Source: Chrysomallon squamiferum (taxonomy: Eukaryota > Mollusca > Gastropoda > Neomphalida > Peltospiridae). From it: a stretch of DNA of 64,000 nucleotides. The stretch lies in contig CM022671.1 of assembly GCA_012295275.1 (NCBI GenBank), forward strand, positions 32,681,927 to 32,745,926, given 5' to 3'. Both the position numbers and the translations under genes were made by a program. Positions 1 through 12,440 of this stretch are shown here, in pieces. The notes under the pieces were generated by a model. That model had not been told where the DNA came from and made no database searches. It worked only from the letters and a program-made list of their open reading frames with translations. Each line of letters begins with the position of its first letter. Positions within the stretch are counted from its first letter, which is position 1.

Positions 1-800
1 ATTCTCAGAAACTAATACCACTCGAAGGTTTGGACGTGCGGTAATACACGGTAATTTCAGCTGTTAGTGACTTTTGCTAACATGTTAAATTCAGGACTGA
101 GATTTTTCTAGAGATTGTTTTACGATTGAACTGTACGTACGGTGAAGCCGGATATGTACATTAAAACTAAGAGCACTGCCAAAATAAGTATTGTTTTTGT
201 TTTTACTGTCATTTCTTCTTTTTATGCAGATTCTCTCTAAGAGGAATATCAAAGATCATTTGCTGTATATCCATCTTTCTGTTTGCCTGTTCCAAGAAGT
301 GTTCTAGGACTGTTTTATAAAATGCAATGATATATGCCTACCTGTCAGGAAGACTAATATAAAAAGTATCTCTCTGCTAAAAGATAATGATAGATATTTT
401 TTCTCTAAGTCATTAATGATCAAGAAAGATGTACTTGACACTTGCTATTACATAAAATGATGATATGAGATGTTGTAAAATAATATGCAATTTTTCTTCT
501 CGAACCGGCAAAATCAATAGATAAAACAGACGAGTGATATTGTTTAATCACCTATTGAAAACACAACGTAATAACATAACAAAAATGATTACAGCTGCAG
601 ATTAGATAATATCTCATTATTCACCGAATCAACGCCACTTTATTTAATAAATTCTCGTTAAAGAAAATGTTCTCTTTAAATAAACGATCACGTATTTACA
701 ATGTCAGACCGTCCACGAAATCTGACCCGTCTTTGTAACAGCATGGACAGAACTTTGCCACGCTGCAACCAAAACCATTAACTTGTTGATAATTGAATTA
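1..800. other. AT-rich stretch, no gene recognised
   Basis: I see no exon with convincing coding content here. If the LHFPL-like exon at 1765 has upstream exons on this side, I could not identify them. Confidence 0.5.
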
Positions 801-806
801 TTCTAC

Positions 807-953
807 AAAAGATGGATTTGCCTCTCGTGTCTCTGGAACAGTTGCTGCGGTTTCCATTACCAGTGCCGCGACCGAGTGTCTTGAATACTTAAGTAAACCA
901 CGAGTTCCATTAGAAGCAAATCCTCCAGCAATCCACTGCCGGAGTGAAAACAT
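807..953 (-). CDS. Candidate minus-strand exon, mitochondrial-presequence-like (unassigned)
   Basis: An open minus-strand stretch of 49 codons begins MFSLRQWIAGGFASNGTRGL. It is rich in Arg, Ser and Ala and poor in acidic residues for its first 30 positions, as in a mitochondrial targeting peptide. It runs into a possible donor (gtagaa) at 806. An alternative reading starts after a cag acceptor just before TGG ATT GCT and ends at a gtaatg donor. The block is less AT-rich than its surroundings. No family is recognised and no partner exon was found, so this may be chance. Confidence 0.2.
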
Positions 954-1764
954 TTTCACGCTGCATATCAACACAAACACGACTCACTCAGCAGCATCTA
1001 AATGGTTGCGAGAATTAAACTATTAGTTACAGCTCACTATGTGGATTTAGTTAACAATTCGTTGACTAAACAGAGTTCCCGATTCCTTCCATTAATTCAG
1101 TGATGTTCATCTAGTTTTATAACGTGAAATAACATGAAGATGGAGAGAGAGAGAGAGAGACAGAGGTCGTTTTGTTATAGTAGCAAATAAAAAACTGACT
1201 CTGTTTCATTCATTCCAATTTTTGTTTATTACTGATATATTTATAGTTTGTGTCTTCTTCTTTTTTCTTTTTTTTTAAATATGAATCTCATACACGGCAA
1301 AATTGTTTTATTAAGGAGGTTTTATTTTCTTTATTATTAACTTTTGTATTTATGAAACCTTATGAGAAGTGACTTTATTATTAGTAAACATTAAGCGCCA
1401 CATTTATACATCAAAAGCTTGGAAATTTTTTTTTATTTTTTTTTTTTAGAACTAGCTGTAGTAGACCAGTGAATGTTGAACAGACTCTGTAGAGATTAAT
1501 AATTAGATAACTGTTAGCGTATCTTTCATACAAGGACAGGATCTAAAAAATTTAAAAATCCCTTTCTGCTAACTGATAAAGGTAACCCACAACGAAGGAT
1601 TTCTTTATCGTACTATCATTACACACGAAAACATTTGACTGGTAGCACGTATACGACTAACAATCGTTCCCATTAAAATGTTTTACGGTTATGTCAAACA
1701 GTTATTACATTTGCTTTTGGTTATTTATTGTCCAGTAATAAAAGGTTTTATTTTGTCTTTTCAG

Positions 1765-1985
1765 TTTTAATCATGGTGGCCGGTTTATTGATTTACCCTC
1801 TGGGACTCGAATCTTCGTTCTTCCGCCATTACTGCGGCGAATCGGCTTCCTCTTACCATTCAGGGCAGTGTATGATTGGCTGGAGCTATATGCTTGGAAT
1901 TATGGGAGCCGCGTTATCAATTTTCTGCCCATTCCTAGCTCAGTTTACAGATCTGAAACCTGGAGATATTTTTTTAAGTAACTAA
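1765..1985 (+). CDS. Terminal exon of an LHFPL-like tetraspan membrane protein (partial)
   Basis: This is the last coding exon of a multi-exon gene. A good acceptor (ttttgtcttttcag) ends at 1764 and the exon opens in phase 1. It encodes about 73 residues up to the TAA at 1983-1985. Visible are the end of one membrane helix (VLIMVAGLLIYPLGLES), a short extracellular loop with two cysteines (YCGESASSYHSGQC), then a final helix beginning IGWSYMLGIMGAALSIF and a short tail. The YP-G, C...G-C and GW-Y pattern fits the C-terminal half of LHFPL-family four-pass proteins, which are accessory subunits of channels and adhesion complexes. A claudin/PMP22 relative is the main alternative. Upstream exons were not found in the window. 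Confidence 0.65.
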
Positions 1986-2043
1986 TACACTAACCTTATG
2001 TTGTTTATGTTGTGATATTACTTACTGTATGTTGCTTGTTATT

Positions 2044-2049
2044 AATAAA
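2044..2049 (+). terminator. Poly(A) signal of the LHFPL-like gene
   Basis: An AATAAA hexamer lies 59 bases after the stop codon at 1985, a normal distance for 3' end formation. Confidence 0.5.
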
Positions 2050-2076
2050 ACTTATTAATATGCACAAATATTATGG

Positions 2077-2082
<6 letters not shown>

Positions 2083-2128
<46 letters not shown>

Positions 2129-2136
2129 GTATATAT

Positions 2137-2180
<44 letters not shown>

Positions 2181-2266
2181 GTAAACAGATGGCTACACAT
2201 AAATTCACTTTAATTGGAAAAAAAAAAAAAAAAGACAAAAAAAAAAAAAAAAAAAAAAAAAAATCA
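2083..2266. repeat. Compound (CT)n-(GATA)n-poly(A) microsatellite
   Basis: About 43 bases of CT repeats are followed by a short AT stretch, about ten GATA units, and then two A-runs interrupted once. Apparent minus-strand ORFs across it are low-complexity Phe/Ser/Tyr reading of the repeats. Confidence 0.9.
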
Positions 2267-2299
2267 GTAATCATAACAAAATAAAAATACGAAGCAACA

Positions 2300-3370
2300 A
2301 AGTCTGTTGTATGTTTTTTCCTAACTGATGAAAGACGCATACAAAACATTTCTATGTGCTTATCGAAAAGAATTAATCTGTATTTTGCAGCACTGGGTTT
2401 CCTTTTGCTATCCACATATAAATCCACGTAAATAATCGTTTATTTAAAGTCATATAAGTGTGGAGTACGATGATAAATAAATAAAACATCTGTTTGATTA
2501 AACCATTCTTCTGTTCAGTGCTAGCAATCCATCTCAGTAGTGACCTCTACTCAGAATTAGTTGGAGAATAGTAAGATAACTAATCTTCTAACACACTAAC
2601 ATTATGTCCAGGATTATGTTTTTAAGTTTAAATATTACATTAGAGGTAAATTAGAATTACTGACTGATTACAGTCTCTTTGAAAGTTACTGTCTAATGCG
2701 ATCATTTTGCGAAGATAAAATAAAAATAGCTGCAGTAAAATGAGAAGTCACTGTATCATTGGCATGATCAACCACCCAACAGGAAGAATACCAAGACCAC
2801 TTCCCCTCAATCTAATAAATATAACTGAAAAAAACAAAAGAAAACAACAACAAACAAACAATAATAATAATAATAAAAAAATAAACATAAAACCCCCCAG
2901 AATCTTCTTATAAATTAATATATCTTAGTAAAGAGAAAGCTTATGGAAAAATCTAGTTAAGAAAATATGTAATAACAACAGCACCACAAAACCAATTCAC
3001 ATCTCTTTCCATGGCATAAATAACACCAACAACGACAATAACATAATGATGATGATGATGATAATTAAAGACAACAACAACAACAATAAAAACTGTATAA
3101 ATGCAAACAAATGAAAAGTAACAAACAAAAAAACCACAAAAAAACCCCACAAAAAACAACAACACGACACTAACAATAGAATCCAAAATATAAAAACTTA
3201 ATAAAAAATATGGTACTACAAAATCCTTTTAATTATTAATATATATAGATTTTATTATTATTTTACGATAAATCGATTTAAAAAAACAAAACAGAAAAAG
3301 AATAAATAAAAAGAAAGATAAAAAAAAAGAAAAAAAAAAGAAGAAAAAAGATAATAATATTGCTTTTTCT
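2300..3370. other. AT-rich intergenic sequence with simple repeats, no gene seen
   Basis: It contains (ATG)n, (CAA)n and A-rich tracts around 2830-3350. No exon with both plausible splice sites and coding composition was found. Confidence 0.5.
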
Positions 3371-3377
3371 TTTTCAC

Positions 3378-3416
3378 TGGACGAAAGCCAAACAGATAGT
3401 CTGACAAGGCCGCCAT
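3378..3416 (-). CDS. Candidate first coding exon with YY1-like start context
   Basis: On the minus strand the sequence AAGATGGCGGC contains an ATG in a strong Kozak context. It also matches the well-known YY1 motif found at transcription start sites of many animal housekeeping genes. Reading from this ATG gives MAALSDYLFGFRP, then a possible donor (gtgaaa) at 3377, in phase 0. If the donor is not used the frame continues into Lys-rich simple sequence. No downstream exons were identified, and the protein is not recognised. Confidence 0.3.
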
Positions 3417-3599
3417 CTTTGTCAAAGTTGAAAACATTAATTCTGGTTGAAAGGTGCTGTTGATTTTATTACTGAACAGTTCATTATTTTTAAAGTGTTA
3501 ATTTGTTGAAATATTTGAAACGTAACGCCTGACTGCTGCTCCGTTTTCTCTCAGTTTCATTTCTATATATTTTTTTTTAAATACTGTAATCTAATCTCT

Positions 3600-4179
3600 T
3601 AACGAATTTTTTTTTTTTTTTTTTTTTTACGCAAATCCGAAACTTCGGCAATGGTTTCGTCAACCGACACGCCTACTTGTTACGCTTGAAGTTGGCAATC
3701 TTCGTGCAAAACGTTATCTGACGATCTAATGTCAGTTTAGTCTGAAGTCATTTCCGCATTGAACTTATCATTAAACTCGGACACTCTCGCTCACTCGACG
3801 AAGGAGGTAATGGGAATTTGTATAAGCTGTCTATCAAGCCGACAGCCGTACGCGAACTCAGTAATTACGGTACTTGAAATGGAGGTTTCCAGCCAAAGAA
3901 CGGAAACAGATTGGCACTTGCAAGTTGACGTCTGCTCACTTGAAAAATAATATCTCTATTAAAAGCACTCATGCAGAACTAAAAAGATACGGGCTGGATT
4001 ATGTTGTTTCACGCAATATACTGGCTTTACATTAGTAAAGTAATTAACAATTTTACAGTCGATTTAATTTCTGCACGGAGAACAGCTATCTTATCGTAGT
4101 AGAGATCATCGTTTCAAAAACAGGTTACAAATGCAATAATCGAAATACCATAATCGAATTAATTAAATAATAATAATAA

Positions 4180-4217
<38 letters not shown>

Positions 4218-4935
4218 GTACAACATCAAGAATGATAATAATAACGATTATGATGATAATGATCATTATGATGATTAAAAAGAAGAAAGATCGGCATACT
4301 CAGTATTGAAAACAGAACTGTGATTCATCAAAATTGTGTTTACGACTTCGTCAGACATCTTGTTTTCATCGCTACAACAGAACGGAGCACACTGGCTCGT
4401 CTCAGACTGTTTCTGCTTTCCTCCTGTTGAAAAGAAGATATTTCACCATGTACACTGCCAAACAACAAACTCTTCACATTAGTTTATTCTTGTACCCTGA
4501 CTCAGTGAATACGCCATTAAAAAAAAAATGATCTGTATAATAAAAACAAAAATAATAAATTCCTAAACAGACAAACAAATTAAAATCCACACTGAAACCC
4601 CTTTACTTAAAAAAAAAAGAAGAAGAAAAAAGGAAGACTAAGAAATAACATAAAAAATCCAACAACAAAAAACAAAACAAAAAGAAACAACAACCTAAAA
4701 CCAACAACAAAACAAAAACCTCGAACAACAGCAACAAACAATAAAAAAAAGAAAAGAAAAAGTAAATAAAAACCAAAACAACAACAACAACAAAACAAAC
4801 GCAAGAAATCTGTACCCCATTTAAAAAACAACAACAACAAAAGAACACAAGAAGGAAACAAAAAAACCCAGGAAAAACAAGAATGAAATAATCAAAAACG
4901 AATCATAATTAACGATTTTACCATTTATTTAAAAA
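3600..4935. other. Less AT-rich, CpG-containing block followed by simple repeats
   Basis: Bases 3630-3950 are richer in CG dinucleotides than nearby DNA and sit 200-500 bases upstream of the candidate minus-strand start at 3416. That would fit a promoter or 5' regulatory region. A short plus-strand reading frame there has no recognisable product. From about 4150 onward there are (TAA)n, (GAT)n and CAA/A-rich tracts. Confidence 0.3.
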
Positions 4936-4939
4936 AATT

Positions 4940-5180
4940 CATGATAAACATTATTACTATTTATTTAAAACATTTTTTCATGATAAACATTATTACTGTT
5001 TATTTAAAACATTTTTCATGATAAACATTATTATTATTTATTTCCAATGTTTTTTTATGACGAAACATTATTACTGTTTATTTAACATTTTTTTCATAAT
5101 CAACGACTTTGTTTTTTAACATTTATTTAAAAAGCATTCATGACAAAACATTATTACTATTTATTTAAGACATTCATCCT
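4940..5180. repeat. Degenerate 38-40 bp minisatellite
   Basis: About six units carry the core ATGATAAACATTATTACT followed by TATTTAAAACATTTTT. ATGATAAAC recurs at 4941, 4980 and 5018, and more divergent units follow up to about 5180. Confidence 0.8.
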
Positions 5181-5532
5181 ATTATAAAACGGCCTTGATG
5201 ACTGTATGAACCGACAGTTCTTCTGATACTTCAGAACAAAATGGACATAAATAAATAAATCCTTTATACCGAATTAAGCGAGAGTATCTCTGTAATATAA
5301 ATCGAAACGCGTTTACTGAGATTCTTGTGAGCGCTGATTTTGCAGATACTCGAGTCATTAAGCCGTGGATAGATGGAGAATGATCTGTCTGCAATTTCTT
5401 TCCGTGTTCCTCACAGATCGACGTGCCAGTGAAGTCTTTGAAAAGAAAATGGATCCGGAACGCTTACCACAGAATCACCAAATAACAGTTGTCTTGAAAT
5501 CGATATCTTTATTGCAGCCTTGTAGAAAATTC

Positions 5533-5575
5533 TAGTTCAGTTGTCAGTTTTCTAGGCTGGGGGTTCAATTCTCGT
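5533..5575 (+). other. tRNA-like A/B-box remnant, possible SINE head
   Basis: TAGTTCAGTTG resembles a tRNA D-arm/A box. It is followed about 20 bases later by GGGGTTCAATTCTC, a good T-arm/B box. The surrounding sequence does not fold as a full tRNA by eye, so this is more likely a SINE remnant or chance. Confidence 0.25.
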
Positions 5576-5699
5576 GTGTGCGCCCATTGATTAATTTTCT
5601 GTTATGGCTTCAGTTTGTGCCTTACAGTTAATGGAAAGGTTCGTATTTTTAGATTTCTTGCCGCTAATAAAAAAAGTGTACTTCCTGCAGTGGTGACTG

Positions 5700-6230
5700 G
5701 AAGTTTCCATTTTAAGTCGTGATTTTGTTTTGTTTCGTTTTTATAATCGCTACTATTAACTTAGGAAGAAACGCCAAATCAACTGTTTATTCATTCGTTC
5801 ATTAATGCAATCGCCTATTTATCCACAATATCCACATTTTTAACGCCCTTCTTAAGCGTCTTTGTCTCTAATGCACACTGACGATTTAATTTCAGACTTA
5901 GAAGAATCATTCGATTCGTTGTCATTTTTATGTACATTCGGAAAAAGAGTATTTTTAAGACTCACTTGGATACATTTCTGTACTTTGAATATCAATATTC
6001 AGCCTTAATTTGAGTCAGTGAAATTGCGAGATAGCAGTATTTTCTTATTATACCATTTATATCAGCAAATACTGGCAACCAGTCACTAATGTAACAGGTA
6101 CGATAGATGTACAGACAGTGTGTTTATATTATTATTTCTTTGTTCTGCATGTACATTTTAAATATCATGTCTACTGGATTTTATGAATCTTATAGTGAAT
6201 ATATAGGTATCATTTTTTTAAATAATAATA

Positions 6231-6300
<70 letters not shown>

Positions 6301-8040
6301 TAATAATAATAGTGATAATAATAATAATGAAGATGATAATTAAACAAAATAATACACCCATTAAAAAAACAAAACAAAACTCCCCAGACAAAAAAAAAAA
6401 AACAAAAAAAAAACACAAAAAAAAAAACACAACAAAAACAACAACAACAAACAAACAATAAAACAAAATAAATAAAAACAACAACAAACTAATAAAGATT
6501 AACGACGGTGATCGTTCTTACTTTCAGTATTGTAATATTATGTGATTTAAATGATGAATATTTTTAAAACATGGGAATAGTGTCTTTAAAATAAATAAAT
6601 AAATAAATAAATAAATTAAATAAACAACGAACAAGAAAGTACCATGACAGTGTACTAAGATTGGTCGGTTTGAAAATACTGACAAGCCACTAAGAGTTAT
6701 CGGTCTTTCACAGGTTAACTTAGAATCCTTAACAAGTAATAAAGCAAACAAGCAAACAACAACAAAACCAACCCCAAAAAAAAAAAAAAAATCCATCAGC
6801 AAACAACAAAAAAAAAAAAAAAAAAAACACAGCCCAAAAAAAAACAATCAAACAAAAAAACCCAGTAAATAATTAAATAAATAAATAAATAAATAAATAA
6901 CAATAAAAGCCTAAAGAAACAATGCAAAAAAAAAGAGAGAAGGAAACGGTTAAATATTTTGAAATAAAACAACAATAAAAAAAAACTAAAAAAAAAACAA
7001 AACAACAAACAACAAAAAAAAAAAAACAACAACAACAAATAAACAACATATACATATATGGGCATGGCCATGATAACATTATCACGTGATGGGCGGGCCT
7101 GTGTGGTGTAAAGTTGATTCTAGTGTTGTCAGAAACACGCAGTACATCGCTTCGTTTTGAAATGTTTTGTTAGAGTCTTTTTTTTATAGTCCTAAAATAG
7201 TAGTAGTAAAATAGCAATTAAAACAAAAAATCAAACAAAACAAACACTCACAAAACCTCCACAAACACCCCCAAAAAAATAACAATAAAAATAACAAAGA
7301 AATAATAATAATAAAAAATGAAAAAATCATACAAAAAATAAATAAAAATAATAACATAAAAATGTAAAAACAACAACAACAAACGTCATGAAAAAATAAT
7401 TAAAACAACAAACAAAACAAACAAATAAAAAGTGTCAGCAAAATCTGCACAATAAGCGTTGTTGTGACATGAGATAACAACAGAGTGTGTTGAATACATG
7501 AATATTTAATTTGTTTAAGCACGCTGTAAATATTAATATAAAACACTTGTATTTACTCGATGTACAGAAATAATTTTCACTTACGTAATACTAGATATCA
7601 TACGACAGTATCATATACAGCAATACCTAACGTTTTAACGGCTCTGGTGTAAATCTGTCTACGTGTACGTCTGTCTGTGTGTCTGTCTCTCTATATCTAT
7701 AATCTGCTATTTTTTTTGTGTGTTAATACAACAAACTATTAAGTTTAAAAGTTGCATAACATTTTTATTCAAACTTCAGTAATTCATTAATTGTTTCCAA
7801 AATTGAGTTCCATGATTCATTTTGAATGAAATGCATACAATATGACAATAACTGTCATTACAACTGTAACAAGGTACACAAGACATTAAATAGTCAAAGA
7901 AAGGTTTGTACATAAAAGAAAGAAAAAACTCAGAACAAATAAATAAACAAACAAAATAAAAATAAATAAAATAAATAAATAAAGAAGGAACGAAATAAAT
8001 GATGAAAAATGAATAAGTAAATCAAACGAAGGTTATTTAT
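5700..8040. repeat. Simple-sequence region: (TAA)n, A-rich and (AAAT)n tracts
   Basis: The strongest block is (AAT)n at about 6222-6317. Others are AAC/CAA-rich tracts at 6350-6490 and 6740-7040, ATAA tetramers at 6590-6620 and 6870-6900, and A-rich sequence at 7200-7440 and 7915-7985. Poly-Asn, poly-Tyr and poly-Ile reading frames here are repeat translations. No gene was seen. Confidence 0.75.
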
Positions 8041-8079
8041 TTAAAATAATATTTCCCTTGATTCTCGCAGCTTTCAGAT

Positions 8080-9045
8080 GAAATGCAAAGGTTCTGCGAC
8101 GTGGTCAGTGTATGTTTGTAATGCTGTGGCTGATCAACTCGTCTTTCAGAACAAGGATTCTGGCATCAGTAGCTCGGTATATCCGTAACAGCTTGCCAAT
8201 GACCATCTAACTGCTGTAGTATGACTTCCACCCTAGACTGCTCAAGTTTCAACAGAACTAACACCTGAGATATGTTCGAATGACTCTTCTGGGTTGTTTG
8301 ATTGAATTTATAGTGGCAAACTTCCAAATTGTTATTTTACCGATGATTGTCATTGCCTTAATGGTTCCACATTTCTGGAATCCATGGCCCTTCTATCCAG
8401 GTCTTAGTGACGTAATCCGTCAGTAATTTTCATTTTCGTACTATGGACCTTTGACAGTTGTGTCAGGCCAAACATCCTCAACTTTGACCAGCGGAACCAT
8501 CGGAAGGGCTGAAACACTTCTTACCACCTTTTGTAGATCATCGGTTTCAGTATAATCTGATGCTAGTCCTACTTTTTGTGTACTATGCCAAATACACTGA
8601 GTGTAATGGGAAAAACAGCCTCTACGTTGTGTGGTGAGGAATACAGTCCATCCTCGTTATGAGCAGATCTCTCAAAGTCCATCTGAAGAGTCCTTGGAGC
8701 GAAACGGGAACCTAGGTCATGCCAAGTTTCTTGGATATATTGGAAAGTCCGTACGTGTGTGTGTTTTGTACGTTTGAGAGGTGAAAAGAATACACAAGAG
8801 GGAACATATGTCCTTGAGATTCGCCATTTATAGTATAAAACTGATCTGAAAGCTTGGATGCTGAGGAAAATGTCCCCACTGAAAATACTCACACACCAAC
8901 TCCAGGCTTTTGTAAAATTTCCCAGACACAGCGTCATTGTTCTTCCACAGATTGGAAATTTCCGTCTTAACCCGGTCAGTGAGTTTTGACTTGAATGCAT
9001 CTACGTGCTTGATGTACTCACCAGTTAACAAAACAGATTATTATT
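8080..9045 (-). mobile_element. Decayed MULE-type DNA transposase remnant
   Basis: Read on the minus strand, fragments in different frames resemble a MULE transposase core. One opens MLTGEYIKHVDAFKSKLTDR. A second reads FYTINGESQGHMFPLVYSFH. A third reads FQYIQETWHDLGSRFAPRTL and leads into MDFERSAHN. The order 'LYTIHG...PLVY...TY...F..DFE.A' is the DDE-core layout of MULE transposases. Further on, TDYVTKTWIEGPWIPEMWN resembles the part after the core. At least two frameshifts and several stops separate the pieces, so the element is dead. No terminal inverted repeats were found. MULE is the best fit, but no search was possible. Confidence 0.6.
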
Positions 9046-9244
9046 TTAATTATATTGAATTCACCAGATAATATAATATAATATTTCTTTATACTATACT
9101 CGCCAGTTAGCAAAACAGATTATTCCTTTAATTAGATAATTAAAAAAACAGAACATCCAGCAACAAGAAATCAAAAACAGGAAAATAATTGATAAAAATA
9201 TTTTTTTGGAAAATACAGTATTTCAGATGTGAGACGTAATATGT

Positions 9245-9800
9245 ACTCAGTTACACTGTACTGAATGAATGAATGAATGTATAACAGCACCCCAGCACAA
9301 AAATACTGGGTGTCAAACAAAATTAAATGTGCCAAAATGGTGAATATTTTCTACATATTATTCAAAATTAAAATCAGACAAAACGCAGTGTAAAGAGTTG
9401 TGCAAAAAGTATCAGAGTTTATTTAAATTATAGCTTTTAGAAATTTTAAAATATGTTCACGATGGAATTGAAATGTTTCCATCACACCTATTTGACCAAA
9501 TATATCCTTCCGTGTCTGCCTAAGATGATCGCACTCCACTGTCAGAGTACACCAACCTCAACTCGAGTCAAATCTAAAGCAGACTTGGCAGCAGAGTCTA
9601 CCTTTTTACTGCCAGCGATGACAACATGGCTGGGTACCCAATAAAAACAATATTTTTTTATTGGCATTAGATAATAAGACACACTTTCGTATCACCATCG
9701 AAATTAAGGGATGCTCCAAATTCATGTGCTGTAAAGCATGAGGACTCGAAAGTGAGTCTGTGAAAATAATATATGTGGATGCAACACTGTACTGTTTTAT
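9245..9800 (-). mobile_element. Jockey-like LINE 3' fragment: RNase H and tail, degenerate
   Basis: On the minus strand FTDSLSSPHALQHMN (RNase H strand with the DS pair) is followed by MVIRKCVLLSNANKK, then FYWVPSHVVIAGSKKVDSAA, the hallmark WVPSHVGI-GNEKAD segment of RNase H in non-LTR elements. A different frame then gives VECDHLRQTRKDIFGQIGVM and FHREHILKFLK, the usual C-terminal tail of these elements. At least two frameshifts are present. The stretch between RNase H and the tail is much shorter than in intact elements, which suggests an internal deletion. A 3' UTR-like block at about 9290-9325 (agcaccccagcac, then ctgggtgtcaaac) ends in (GAAT)n, consistent with the element's 3' end lying at the low-coordinate side. 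Confidence 0.75.
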
Positions 9801-9867
9801 GATGCGTTATATTGTTATTGTATTATGTGGTACTGAATTACAGAGTATTGTTTAGTTGTAAAAAATT

Positions 9868-10058
<191 letters not shown>

Positions 10059-11339
10059 AACTTGTACGTGTGAAAGAAACGGACAGAGAAACAGACATAA
10101 AAAAGACGTTTGTATGCGGTGTATATGTCTATGCTGCGGGTCTGTGGCGGAATGCATATTTATTAAAAGAGCGACAGCTTCAAGGGACTAACAACTATAG
10201 GCAGTTTAATATATTATTCATTTATTTCCATCTCTATAGGAAACGCGCCACGCTTTCTTAAAACTGCCGAAGTCTCTGATTGTTTCGAAGTAGGCATCGG
10301 ATGCATCAGCTTTGTCCATGGCTACAATGACAGTCTTGTCGTCCATATTACCTCTGGAAAAAAAAAGCAATTAGCAATGAAAAAAAATATTTAACAACAA
10401 ATTATTAATGAAACATGGCTTTGGTGTTGCAAAAAAGTTTCTATTCCATGGATTATTCTAATGGATTAGAAGCAAAACAGTATTTCTATACATTTTCCTT
10501 AGATCCCCACAAAATAGCCACATATGTCGGTGTTTTATAAAAGCAACAACAACAACAACAATTGTCTGACTCTGTTTTTAGAAGTCAAAAACCTCGTTAG
10601 ATGCTCTGAGTATCATTTATCTTGTATCCAATAAGCTATCTGGTATGCTAAATACTTTCAAATATATATTTTGATGAATCAGATGACGCACTTTAATATT
10701 AATAACAATAAGCTAACGTCACTTAATATTCTGATGAATCAGAAGACATGCTGTTGACTCATATTAACATTCAGATATCATACGTTTAAACAATCACCTG
10801 ATTCCAATATTTTTGCCATTCTTTTGGATCGGTGTGGAATTTTCGGTTTCCCAATATGCAAAGTGTTGGAGAAGGAAGCGAGAAATCACCTTGTGTTTGT
10901 GATATAGCTCTATACACTTGAACCCCATCTTCTGTAACAGTCTCTTCTAAAAAGAAGGAAAAAAAAAATTAAATTAAAAACAATAACAAAACAAAAATAA
11001 ACAGTAACCTAACCAAACCATAAAAAAAAAAGAAAAAAAAGAAGAAAATGAAAACAAAACAACCAACAAAATAAAAAAACAAAAAACAAAAACCAACCAA
11101 AAAAAAAAAAAAAAAAGAAAACAATCAACAAAAAAAAAAAAGAAAGAAAGAAAAAGAAGAAATGAAAAGATCCAACAAAACAAAACAAAGAAACAAAAAC
11201 CAACAAACGCAACAAAAACATAACATAACAAAACAAAATAAACAAAAAACAACAACCAAACAAAAACAAAAAACAAAACACCCCCCCAAAACACCAAACA
11301 AACAACAACAACCAAAAATAATAATACTTTTTTTGTGTA

Positions 11340-11448
<109 letters not shown>

Positions 11449-11589
11449 ATGATAAGCAGGAGAGACTGATAGAGAAATATAAAGAGAAAGAATGAATAGA
11501 AAGAGTCACTGAATCAGACAAGAACGGGAACATTAAAATATATAACTTTTTTATATTTTTTATATTATATTACTATCCTATACCATGCC

Positions 11590-11995
11590 GTAATGTACTC
11601 AATTCTACTGTTATATATTATATTTTTAAATTATAGTATATTACATTATATTATATTATATTATACCATACATGTATTATGTTACATTATATTACATCGC
11701 ACAAATATTATATTATGCTATGTTGTTATATTATACTATATTATATTATGTTGTTATGTTATTCTCTACCATACTATAATATATTATATTTATATTATGT
11801 TATATTATATTATATTATGTTATGTTATGTTGTTATATTATGATATATTTTATTATATTATGTTATGTTATGTTATATTATATTATGTTATACTATATTA
11901 TATTATATTGTATTTATATTATGTTCTATTATATTAAAGTATGCTATACTGTAATATATTACATTTCATTATATTATATTACTACATTACATTAT
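11590..11995. repeat. TTATA/TTATG pentamer-rich satellite tract
   Basis: About 400 bases built from TATTA, TTATG and TTATA pentamers with some slippage. The Tyr/Ile/Leu reading frames across it are repeat translations. Confidence 0.9.
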
Positions 11996-12309
11996 ATTTA
12001 TTCTGTTTTGATTTTATTAAGCTTACCTGTAATCGCATCTACAATAGTAAACATAACGAAAAAGAGAGAGAACTTCATGATTGTTTAAGCGAATAAAATC
12101 TGCTTTGAATAAACGATTTTTTGTGAAATTATTGTATACAAGACTGACGCGATGCGTATAAAACCGAGAGTTGTGTGTCAGTTTACAGTCTGTAAATGAA
12201 TAATTATACTTAAAAATTTATGGCTTGAATATTTATGAATTTATATTTTTCTGAAACTAATTTAAAGTGATGATACTAACAAACGGATAAAAAAAAATTT
12301 AATGATGAT

Positions 12310-12440
12310 ATTAAAGATTGTGATGATGATGATGATGATAATGATGATGACGTGGTGTTGATAATAATAATAATAATAATAATGATGATGATGATGATGG
12401 TAATAATGATGATGATGATAATAATAATAATAATAATTAC
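12310..12440. repeat. (GAT)n/(AAT)n trinucleotide tract
   Basis: Alternating GATGAT and ATAATA blocks lie upstream of locus A's start. Confidence 0.95.

Noticed and set aside
6107-6343. Poly-Asn reading frame
   Set aside because: Translation of an (AAT)n microsatellite without splice sites or conserved flanks.
8569-9000. 143-codon minus-strand frame as an independent gene
   Set aside because: Its protein-like parts are fragments of a frameshifted MULE transposase; the rest is out of frame.
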